In this document: one piece after another, positions 23,769 to 30,771 of the stretch
Layout of the letters: each line of letters opens with the position of its first letter
Position numbering within the stretch: position 1 is the stretch's first letter
Assembly (NCBI RefSeq): GCF_000745955.1
Contig: NZ_JQKH01000022.1
Span: 1-33,607, forward strand
Length of the DNA stretch: 33,607 bases
Reading direction: 5' to 3'
Source: Alysiella crassa DSM 2578
GTDB taxonomy: Bacteria > Pseudomonadota > Gammaproteobacteria > Burkholderiales > Neisseriaceae
Notes under the pieces: model-generated
What the model was told of the DNA's origin: nothing
What the model saw: the letters and a program-made list of their open reading frames with translations, nothing else
Database searches by the model: none
Program-made: the position numbers and the translations under genes

Positions 23769-25376
23769 ATGGATAAAAAAAATGTGGTCATCAGTTTTTT
23801 GGGAACGGTTTTGGACGCGGCGCAAAGTCGTGGCGATGGACGTTGGCGCAAATGGCGACCGAATATCGCCATGAATCAGCGCGATGATTTCCAAATTCAT
23901 CGTATGGAATTGTTTATACAGGAAAAATTTTTGGGTTTGGCGAATCAGGTTAAGGCGGATATTCAGCAAGTTTCGCCTGATACGGAAGTGAATTTTGTGC
24001 CTTTGGAATTAGCCAATCCTTGGGATTTTAGTGAAGTTTATACGGTTTTGCATGATTGGGTTTCACAATATCATTTTGATTTATATAATGAAAATTATTT
24101 AACCCACATCACGACAGGCACGCATGTGGCGCAAATTTGCTTGTTTTTGTTGGTGGAAAGTCGGCAAATTCCGTCTGTTTTATTGCAAACGTCGCCACCG
24201 AAAAATCAAAACAAAAACATGATGACGGGCGATGTCGGTTCTATTGAAATCATTGATTTGGATTTGGCGCGTTACGATGTGTTGGCGCAACGTTTGGCGG
24301 CGGTGCGCGACAATGCGCTTTTGTATTTAAAAAGCGGTATTTCCACAAAAAATCAACGTTTTAACAAAATGATTGCCGAAATTGAACAGGTCGCCTTAAA
24401 TTCGCCCTCCCCTATTTTATTGAGCGGTGCGACTGGCGCGGGCAAATCCATGTTGGCGCGACGAATTTACGAACTGAAAAAGGCTAGGCATTTGATTTCA
24501 GGGAATTTTGTGGACGTGAATTGCGCGGTTTTGCGTGGTGATGGCGCGGCTTCGGCTTTGTTTGGACACAAAAAAGGCGCGTTCACAGGCGCGGCGGACA
24601 AACGCGATGGCTGGCTGAAAACCGCCGACAAAGGCGTGTTGTTTTTGGACGAAATCGGTGAATTGGGTTTGGACGAACAGGCGATGTTGCTCAAAGCCAT
24701 TGAAGAAAAACGGTTTTATCCTGTGGGCAGCGACAGCGAAACGTCCAGTTCGTTTCAATTGATTGCGGGAACGAATCGGGATTTGCGCCATGAAGTACGG
24801 GCGGGGCGGTTTCGGGAAGATTTGTTTGCGCGGATTAATGTGTGGCATTATGAATTGCCGAGTTTGGCGGAACGGCGCGAGGACATTGAACCGAATATGG
24901 CGCATCAATTGGCGTTGGCTTCGCAGGAATTGGGGCGAGCCACGCGCTTTAATCGGGAAGCGCAGGCGGCGTATTTGGATTTTGCGCTTTCTGAACAAGC
25001 ACTTTGGCGCGGTAATTTTCGGGATTTGGCGGCGAGTATTATGCGTTTGGCGACTTTGGCGACAGAAGGGCGAATTGATTTGGCATTGGTGCAAGCAGAA
25101 ATTGAGCGTTTGAAATATTTGTGGCAAGACGATGATTTATTGGCACAAAATGCTTTCAGGCTACCTGAAAAATTGGATTTGGCAAAATTAGATGAATTTG
25201 ACAAAATGCAATTGGAAAATGTGATTGCGGTGTGTCGTCAGCATAAAAATTTGGCTTCGGCAGGGCGAGCCTTGTTCAATGTGTCACGTTTGGCGAAAGA
25301 CCACCCGAATGACAGCGATAGATTGCGGAAATATTTGGCGAAATTTGGGTTGAGTTGGCAAGATGTGAGTGGGTAA
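23769..25376 (+). CDS. rtcR: RtcR, CARF-domain sigma54-dependent activator of RNA repair
   Basis: A 535-aa transcription activator. Residues 1 to about 180 are a CARF-type sensor (FLGTVLDAA at the start, HITTGTHVAQICLFLLVE at 113-130), which in RtcR responds to RNA-damage ligands. Residues about 190-430 are an AAA+ domain with Walker A GATGAGKS (220-227), the sigma54-contact loop GAFTGA (270-275) and Walker B VLFLDE (290-295). The C-terminal part (FDKMQLENVIAVCRQHKNLASAGRALF) is the helix-turn-helix region. RtcR normally controls rtcBA; here the divergent target is the Y RNA array with rsr and a kinase-ligase. An AGGCTACCTGAA sequence lies in frame near 25157. AGGA is upstream of the start. 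Confidence 0.95.
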   Translation: MDKKNVVISFLGTVLDAAQSRGDGRWRKWRPNIAMNQRDDFQIHRMELFIQEKFLGLANQVKADIQQVSPDTEVNFVPLELANPWDFSEVYTVLHDWVSQYHFDLYNENYLTHITTGTHVAQICLFLLVESRQIPSVLLQTSPPKNQNKNMMTGDVGSIEIIDLDLARYDVLAQRLAAVRDNALLYLKSGISTKNQRFNKMIAEIEQVALNSPSPILLSGATGAGKSMLARRIYELKKARHLISGNFVDVNCAVLRGDGAASALFGHKKGAFTGAADKRDGWLKTADKGVLFLDEIGELGLDEQAMLLKAIEEKRFYPVGSDSETSSSFQLIAGTNRDLRHEVRAGRFREDLFARINVWHYELPSLAERREDIEPNMAHQLALASQELGRATRFNREAQAAYLDFALSEQALWRGNFRDLAASIMRLATLATEGRIDLALVQAEIERLKYLWQDDDLLAQNAFRLPEKLDLAKLDEFDKMQLENVIAVCRQHKNLASAGRALFNVSRLAKDHPNDSDRLRKYLAKFGLSWQDVSG

Positions 25377-25381
25377 ATTGA

Positions 25382-25411
25382 AGGCAGCCTGAAAAAGATT
25401 TCAGGCTGCCT
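25382..25411. repeat. Inverted DUS pair after rtcR
   Basis: Thirteen-bp stem AGGCAGCCTGAAA / TTTCAGGCTGCCT with an AAGA loop between the convergent rtcR and the barrel-protein gene; possibly a terminator although no T run follows. Confidence 0.5.
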
Positions 25412-25441
25412 GTATGACAAAATCGGTTAATTATCAGTTAA

Positions 25442-26644
25442 TTAACGGAAATTGTATTGTACGCCGACACCAACGTAGTTTTGACCTTTATTGGTAAAGC
25501 CTTTGTATTTTTTCTTGAAGAAGTGGTCGTAATCGCCACGAATTGCCAATTTGTCGGTTACATTGTAAGTAGCACCCAAACCAGCCGTACCGCGTGCGTA
25601 AGTACCTTTTTTGCCTTCCAACCAGTTTTGCAAAATAGGTGTCATAGCAGAAGCAATTGCACCACCATCACCACCAGAAACTTCTTTAATTTTCGTGGTT
25701 GTGCCAGCTACACCACCTTTAGCAAACACGCGGAATGCATCAGTAAAATTATGCCCCAAAGTCAAACGTGTACCATAAATATGTTGTTCGGTTTTGGTGG
25801 TATATTTTTGGTTATCTACAGTAACACCTGTAGGCAAAGTAACAGTTGATGGTACTTCTGGAATAACTGTCATATCTAATTTGTGGTTAGCAGAACCTGT
25901 GTAGAACAACTCTGCACCCAACAATTTATTGAATTGAACACCAAAACCTACTTGACCAGCAAAGCGTGTATCACGGTTATCTTTTGCTACACCTTTCGCA
26001 CTTACTGGAATACCACTAACACTTCTTGGTGAAGTTGAACCATAAACCGCATCAGTTTCCATATCCAACGCACCAATTGTACCAAACACATAAGGTTTAG
26101 CAGCAAATGCGGCTGCGGCAGCAGGAACTACGGCTGGGGTAACATCTACTACAGGTTCAGATGGTTGTGTTACTGGTGCAGAAGCAGTAGGTACAACAGC
26201 TACTGGACGTGGTGCGCTGCCAGAGAACCAGTTGTCGCATTGCGCCATGGTTACACGCACAGCATTACCTGCTTTGTCGGTGTACACGTTTACAGGCATA
26301 TCAGGGCTAAAGGGAATAAATTTGCCTTGCAATGCAGTAGAAACACCTTCACGACCCATGCGACGCCCCACACCCACATCACACGCACCACGCGCATATT
26401 GTTCGCCCAAATCTTTCAAGCTAGCAGTTTGCACTTTGGCTTCGCCTTTGCGTTTCAAAGGTGCTTTGTTGGTAAATGGCGTGTAAAAACGTGCAGTACC
26501 GCTTGCTACGGCTGCATCACATTCTGCAGCCGTATCGTAGCCCACGTTGCCATGTGCGTCTGTTACCATATCGGCTTTTGCGCTAAATGAAGCAAATGCT
26601 GCACCCAACGCCACAATCATAGAAATAACTTTTACATTTTTCAT
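25442..26644 (-). CDS. Outer-membrane beta-barrel protein (porin-like)
   Basis: A 400-aa secreted protein with a clear signal peptide (cleavage about AKA|DM). Residues about 25-140 are a Cys-containing domain I do not recognise, with TAAECDAAVASGTARFYTPF and GACDVGVGRRMG. A Pro/Ala/Val-rich linker follows (about 145-180), and then a barrel of about eight strands (FAGQVGFGVQFNKLLGAELFY, GTRLTLGHNFTDAFRVFAKG, AIRGDYDHFF) of the OmpA-like/surface-antigen type, ending VGVGVQYNFR. The final residue Arg after Phe is unusual for the barrel signal. The gene is alone, with a possible TTTTAA-N17-TAGAAT promoter. The function may be adhesion or wall attachment, but this is not shown. Confidence 0.7.
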   Translation of the reverse strand: MKNVKVISMIVALGAAFASFSAKADMVTDAHGNVGYDTAAECDAAVASGTARFYTPFTNKAPLKRKGEAKVQTASLKDLGEQYARGACDVGVGRRMGREGVSTALQGKFIPFSPDMPVNVYTDKAGNAVRVTMAQCDNWFSGSAPRPVAVVPTASAPVTQPSEPVVDVTPAVVPAAAAAFAAKPYVFGTIGALDMETDAVYGSTSPRSVSGIPVSAKGVAKDNRDTRFAGQVGFGVQFNKLLGAELFYTGSANHKLDMTVIPEVPSTVTLPTGVTVDNQKYTTKTEQHIYGTRLTLGHNFTDAFRVFAKGGVAGTTTKIKEVSGGDGGAIASAMTPILQNWLEGKKGTYARGTAGLGATYNVTDKLAIRGDYDHFFKKKYKGFTNKGQNYVGVGVQYNFR

Positions 26645-26786
26645 GATTATCTACTTTCGTTTGTGGTTAATCAAAGGGGAAAGTGGCATTCTAACAATAT
26701 TTTCCACTTTTTAAAACATTTAATTCTGGCTATTGTGCTTTTTCTGCACCATTTTTAATACGAAATGGCTAATGAAAAATCGTTAT

Positions 26787-26835
26787 TTTTCAGGCTGCCT
26801 GTTTATGTCAATAAAATAATTAGGCAGCCTGAAAA
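26787..26835. repeat. Inverted DUS pair
   Basis: Fourteen-bp arms TTTTCAGGCTGCCT / AGGCAGCCTGAAAA with a 21-nt loop, just after the 217-aa gene's stop codon; a weak terminator candidate for that gene. Confidence 0.45.
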
Positions 26836-26837
26836 TA

Positions 26838-27491
26838 TTAGCCGTCAATTTCGGCGCGTAATGCCAACACATCGTTGTCTATCATTTCCAAGAAGCGTTC
26901 CATTTCGACGCGGCTTTCTTGATAAAATGATTCTAAAACAATGGTTTCCTGTTCAATCAATTGCTCCAATGCGTAGCGGTCGGTGGGGGCTTCGTTGGCA
27001 AGTTCGGCAAATTCATGTTCCAAGTGCTTCAATTTTAATAAAGAAGCGGCATGGTCTTGCATGATTTGACTGAACACAAACTCGGTCTCTTGCGCCAAAT
27101 AAAAGCGATTGTTTACCACGATGTCTTTGAATTCTTTGAAATAATAATAATAGCGTTTGGCAGACAAACCGCCTTCGCCCAAACTTTGTTGTTCCACCAT
27201 GCGCTCGGCTTTTAAATTCACAATATCTTGATGTACCAAGATTTTTTGTTCAATTAAATTGGCTTTGACATAATTGGCAGACACATTTTCGGTTTTTTGA
27301 GTCGTTTGCATTTGCTTGCTGAACTCTTGTTTCAGTTCACGCAAAAAACGACGATTTTGCCGCTTAATTTGAGATTTTAACGCCCAAATCATGAAAAAGA
27401 GTATAATAGCGACAATGATTGCGCTGTTTTCTCGGATAATGGGCAGATAAGTTTGCCAATTATTTAGGAAATAAATGAATTGCTCTTGCAT
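26838..27491 (-). CDS. Membrane-anchored coiled-coil protein, unknown
   Basis: A 217-aa protein with one N-terminal membrane segment (AIIVAIILFFMIWAL, about residues 24-38), then a basic stretch (KSQIKRQNRRFLRELKQEF) and a long, highly charged helical region with coiled-coil character to the C-terminus. The basic side next to the helix suggests a cytoplasmic tail. I do not recognise the family. It is divergent from the MscS gene with 140 bp between. GAGA precedes the start weakly. Confidence 0.65.
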   Translation of the reverse strand: MQEQFIYFLNNWQTYLPIIRENSAIIVAIILFFMIWALKSQIKRQNRRFLRELKQEFSKQMQTTQKTENVSANYVKANLIEQKILVHQDIVNLKAERMVEQQSLGEGGLSAKRYYYYFKEFKDIVVNNRFYLAQETEFVFSQIMQDHAASLLKLKHLEHEFAELANEAPTDRYALEQLIEQETIVLESFYQESRVEMERFLEMIDNDVLALRAEIDG

Positions 27492-27631
27492 AATGTTTCT
27501 CGCTTATTATGGTAAAGTTTGGATTTATGTATTAATTAATGCCCGATTTTAACATAAATGCGATAAAATCTGCGGTATTTCAGGCAGCCTGAAAATGTAA
27601 AATAAATGGAAGAAATAAGGTTTTTATTGAC

Positions 27632-28486
27632 ATGATACAAATGCCAGATTTTATTAACCAATTGAATATAAATAGGGAAATTATTCAAACGGTTGTTGTT
27701 ATTCCCAGCATTATTTTGCTGCGCTGGTTGTGGTTGCGGTTTTATTTTTATCGCAATCCCGATATGGAGTTGGAATTTAAACGCCGTGCGATGGTGGTGA
27801 GCCGTAATTTGGCTTTGCTGGTTGGTCTGATTGCGCTGACGGCGGTGTGGGCAACGCAAATTCAACATTTTGCCTTGTCTATGGTGGCGTTGGCGGCGGC
27901 GACTGTGTTGGCAACCAAAGAATTGATTATGTGCTTACTCGGCAGCATGATGCGCATGATTACCAACCAATATTCCATCGGCGATTATGTGGAAATTGCC
28001 AATATTCGCGGGCGTGTGGTGGACATTAATATGTTTAACACGCTGGTGATTCAAACGGGTACGAGTTCACAATTAACTGATTTATCAGGGAAAACGGTTT
28101 CCTTTCCCAACAGTTTATTGTTGAATGCGCCGCTCTCGCGTGATAATGTGATGGGTAATTATGTGGTGCATACGTTTGAAATTCCCGTGCCGATTCGTTT
28201 GGATTCGGACACGATTGTGCCACGTTTGGAATGGGTATTGCGTGATTATTGTGCGCGTTATGTATTGGATATTGCACAGTATTTTGAAGAAGTTAAAACA
28301 CAAAAAATGTTCGTTACTCCCACAGCAGAACCCACCATCACACGTATGCCACGCGACACAAGCATGTATTGCTTGGTGGTGCGTTTTGCTTCACCGCTAA
28401 ATAAGCGTTTGGCGATTCAACAAGCAATTTTGGACGAGTTTATTCGCATTCAATATTTATTGATGAGCAATGACGACAATCAATAA
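27632..28486 (+). CDS. MscS-family mechanosensitive channel
   Basis: A 284-aa inner-membrane protein. Hydrophobic helices lie near residues 17-40 and 57-78. A pore-like third helix (SMVALAAATVLATKELIMCLLGS) is rich in Ala and Gly. A beta domain follows with SIGDYVEIANIRGRVVDINMFNTLVIQT and VSFPNSLLLNAPLSR, the MscS middle-domain signature. The C-terminal alpha-beta domain is short. Such channels release solutes on hypo-osmotic shock; small variants may have other gating cues. The start used has AAGG at a long distance; the Met three codons later is also possible. Confidence 0.8.
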   Translation: MIQMPDFINQLNINREIIQTVVVIPSIILLRWLWLRFYFYRNPDMELEFKRRAMVVSRNLALLVGLIALTAVWATQIQHFALSMVALAAATVLATKELIMCLLGSMMRMITNQYSIGDYVEIANIRGRVVDINMFNTLVIQTGTSSQLTDLSGKTVSFPNSLLLNAPLSRDNVMGNYVVHTFEIPVPIRLDSDTIVPRLEWVLRDYCARYVLDIAQYFEEVKTQKMFVTPTAEPTITRMPRDTSMYCLVVRFASPLNKRLAIQQAILDEFIRIQYLLMSNDDNQ

Positions 28487-28509
28487 GCCCATCATTTAAT
28501 TTAAAAAAC

Positions 28510-28548
28510 AAGGCAGCCTGCATATTTCAGGCTGCCTTATTTCTTATT
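28510..28548. terminator. Bidirectional terminator between mscS and the cyclo-ligase gene
   Basis: Stem AAGGCAGCCTG / CAGGCTGCCTT from a DUS pair with a 7-nt loop; the plus strand continues ATTTCTTATTTTTT and the minus strand TGTTTTTTAA. Confidence 0.7.
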
Positions 28549-29116
28549 TTTTGAATGAGAGAATACCTAATTCACACGCAAAATCATCTACTTGGCAATC
28601 ATGCGTTTCGCTGGGCAACTCATCAACCAGTTGGCAAGCAAAACCGACCGCCACTTTGCGCGGCTGCAAAACAGAATAATTTGCCGCCAAAGTCGTGTCA
28701 TAAAAGCCGCCGCCTTGCCCCAAACGATAGGCGCGTTTGTCCACGCCGACCACAGGCAAAATCATCACATTCAGGTGGTGTGCGCGGATTTTTTTGCCCG
28801 AATATTGTGGAATATTCAGGCTGCCTGCACCGCGTGTACGTTCCAATTTGCCATCAATAGGCGTGAACCACAGGCGCAAATTTTTCGGCGTGATGTAGGG
28901 CAGGTAAATGTGTGCGCCGCGTTTTTGTGCGGTGCGGATAAAATGGTCTAGCCGCATTTCGCTGCCGATGGGTGCATAGACTGCAATTTTTTTACCGCGT
29001 TTAATCAAAGGTTTGAGTGCGCGACTGGTGGCGAGTTCGGCACGTTGTCGGGTTTCGCGCGGGATTTGCTGGCGGGCGCGGCGCAATTGGCGGCGCAATT
29101 CGGATTTGCTGAACAT
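28544..29116 (-). CDS. 5-formyltetrahydrofolate cyclo-ligase
   Basis: Converts 5-formyl-THF with ATP to 5,10-methenyl-THF, returning folate from its storage form. The 190-aa product has the basic N-terminus (KSELRRQLRRARQQI), the IAVYAPIGSEM segment and the nucleotide-binding signature YRLGQGGGFYD (about 132-142). It is the YgfA/MTHFS family. Third gene of a minus-strand run after dusC and grxD, though a DUS hairpin separates it from grxD. I checked the flank for 6S RNA, which is often next to ygfA, and see no room for it. The ribosome-binding site is weak. Confidence 0.9.
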   Translation of the reverse strand: MFSKSELRRQLRRARQQIPRETRQRAELATSRALKPLIKRGKKIAVYAPIGSEMRLDHFIRTAQKRGAHIYLPYITPKNLRLWFTPIDGKLERTRGAGSLNIPQYSGKKIRAHHLNVMILPVVGVDKRAYRLGQGGGFYDTTLAANYSVLQPRKVAVGFACQLVDELPSETHDCQVDDFACELGILSFKK

Positions 29117-29137
29117 GATTGGGGGATGACTTTTTAA

Positions 29138-29173
29138 ATTAGGCAGCCTGAAATCATTTTCAGGCTGCCTAAT
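29138..29173. repeat. Inverted DUS pair between grxD and the cyclo-ligase gene
   Basis: Sixteen-bp perfect stem (29138-29153 / 29158-29173) with a TCAT loop. T runs are poor on the minus strand, so termination there would be partial. Confidence 0.6.
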
Positions 29174-29190
29174 ATTTTGATTAAATTAAA

Positions 29191-29499
29191 TTATGCTTTC
29201 AAAACTTCTGCCAATTCGCCCGCTTCAAACATCTCCATCATAATGTCTGAACCGCCGATGAATTCGCCATTCACATACAATTGCGGAATGGTTGGCCAAT
29301 TCGCATATTCTTTAATGCCTTGACGCACTTCATCATTTTCCAAAACATTAACGGTTACAAAATCTTCGCAACCAGCCGCTTGCAAAATTTGCACCGCGCG
29401 CGCTGAAAAGCCGCATTGTGGAAATTGTTTCGTGCCTTTCATAAATAAAACAACACGATGGGTGGTAACCACTTCCTTAATTTGCTCTTGAATGCTCAT
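29191..29499 (-). CDS. grxD: Monothiol glutaredoxin Grx4
   Basis: A 102-aa CGFS glutaredoxin that holds and transfers [2Fe-2S] clusters with glutathione and BolA-type partners. The active-site C29-G-F-S32, the WPTIPQLYVNGEFIGGSDIM segment and the full length match the family. AGGA lies before the start. It follows dusC by about 55 bp on the same strand and is probably co-transcribed. Confidence 0.96.
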   Translation of the reverse strand: MSIQEQIKEVVTTHRVVLFMKGTKQFPQCGFSARAVQILQAAGCEDFVTVNVLENDEVRQGIKEYANWPTIPQLYVNGEFIGGSDIMMEMFEAGELAEVLKA

Positions 29500-29554
29500 G
29501 GAATTATCCTAAAAAAATAAAGGGGAAAACGTGATTATAACCGCAATGCCATTT

Positions 29555-30520
29555 TCAGGCAGCCTGAAAATCCTGTAAAACCGTGTGGACTTGTTCCGAT
29601 TCTTTCAAAATCCTAATTTTATCAAATAGTTGAGTGGCTTCTGGGTAAACTTTTTTCATCATGCCCAACCATTGTTTCAGCCGCGCTACAGGGTATTTAT
29701 TATTGGATTCTTTTGCCATGCACAAATCAAAAAACAGGCGTATCCAATTCATGATTTCATGATTAAATTCAGCGATTTGAATCGTTTCGCCGCGTTCAAA
29801 TTGACGAATTTGTCGCGCCAAATCGGGGCGCATTACCGCGCCGCGTCCCAGCATAATGTGTTCACAGCCACTTTCGCGCCGAATGCCAATAAAATCGTCT
29901 AATGTAAATACATCGCCATTGGCAACCACAGGAATATCAATAACTTGCTGAATTTTTCGCACCCACGCCCAATGCGCGGGCGGCTCGTAGCCTTCCACTT
30001 TGGTACGCGCATGGACGGTCAAAACTGCTGCGCCGCCTGCCGCGATTGCCTGTGCATTTTCCAAAGCCAAATCTTTGTTTTCATAGCCTAAACGCATTTT
30101 GGCGGTGAGTGGAATGTGTTCAGGCAGCCTGTCGCGTAGGGTTTTGACAATTTGGTAAACCAAATCAGGCTCTTGTAATAAAATCGCGCCGCCTTTGTGT
30201 TTATTGACGGTGGGGGCGGGGCAACCAAAATTCACGTCAATTTTATTCGCGCCAAAACGCACAGCTTCTAAAGCATTGATTGCCATCATATTTGCGTCGC
30301 TGCCAAGAATTTGTACGGTACACGGCGTGCCAGCAAAAGTACGATTATGTGTAGCGATTTCAGGCACATGGCGCAACCACGTTGAGCGCGAATGCACGGT
30401 GTGGGTAATGCGGACAAATTCGCTCACGCATTCGTCAAAACCGCCGATACGCGTGAGTAGGTCGCGCATCACGTCATCACAAAGACCTTGCATGGGGGCA
30501 AGGATAAGTTTAGTTTCCAT
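29555..30520 (-). CDS. dusC: tRNA-dihydrouridine(16) synthase DusC
   Basis: An FMN enzyme that reduces a D-loop uridine of tRNA. The 321-aa product starts with the barrel motif LILAPMQGLCDDVMRDLL, contains the catalytic VNFGCPAPTVNKHKGGA (Cys100), TAKMRLGY and VVANGDV, and has a C-terminal helical domain (ARLKQWLGMMKKVYPEATQLF). The last part matches DusC better than DusA or DusB. The protein ends FQAA-stop, encoded by a DUS. It is first in a minus-strand run with grxD. Confidence 0.88.
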   Translation of the reverse strand: METKLILAPMQGLCDDVMRDLLTRIGGFDECVSEFVRITHTVHSRSTWLRHVPEIATHNRTFAGTPCTVQILGSDANMMAINALEAVRFGANKIDVNFGCPAPTVNKHKGGAILLQEPDLVYQIVKTLRDRLPEHIPLTAKMRLGYENKDLALENAQAIAAGGAAVLTVHARTKVEGYEPPAHWAWVRKIQQVIDIPVVANGDVFTLDDFIGIRRESGCEHIMLGRGAVMRPDLARQIRQFERGETIQIAEFNHEIMNWIRLFFDLCMAKESNNKYPVARLKQWLGMMKKVYPEATQLFDKIRILKESEQVHTVLQDFQAA

Positions 30521-30603
30521 ATTTTCAATAAGTTATGTTTTCAGGCTGCCTGAAAGAAGAATGTGAAAAACCCGACTGTTGGGTAACAATCGGGTTGTGA
30601 ATG

Positions 30604-30690
30604 TGGTGCCCAGAAGAAGACTCGAACTTCCACGTCCTTACGGACACTAGTACCTGAAACTAGCGCGTCTACCAATTCCGCCATCTGGGC
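30604..30690 (-). tRNA. tRNA-Leu (anticodon CAG)
   Basis: An 87-nt tRNA with GCCCAGA pairing with UCUGGGC, D-loop AAUUGGUAGA, anticodon stem CUAGU / ACUAG around UUCAGGU (anticodon CAG), a long class II variable arm (UGUCCGUAAGGACG), T arm GGAAG-UUCGAGU-CUUCU, and an encoded A-CCA end. The long variable arm and discriminator A fit leucine. Confidence 0.96.
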
Positions 30691-30771
30691 TTTGCTTTTA
30701 TTGCTTAATTGGGTTAAAGTGTGCCAACTAAAGAAGTCGCGATTATAAATGATACAGGAGAATTGTCAATT

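Noticed and set aside
17871-25441. Prophage or integrative element carrying the repair island
   Set aside because: I found no integrase, phage genes or attachment-site repeats at the borders; the only signs of transfer are gene content and one odd DUS.
29117-29190. 6S RNA next to the 5-FTHF cyclo-ligase gene
   Set aside because: The gap is too short and is filled by an inverted DUS pair.
30721-30771. GTG start for RNase R
   Set aside because: There is no ribosome-binding site before it, whereas GGAG precedes the ATG at 30772.
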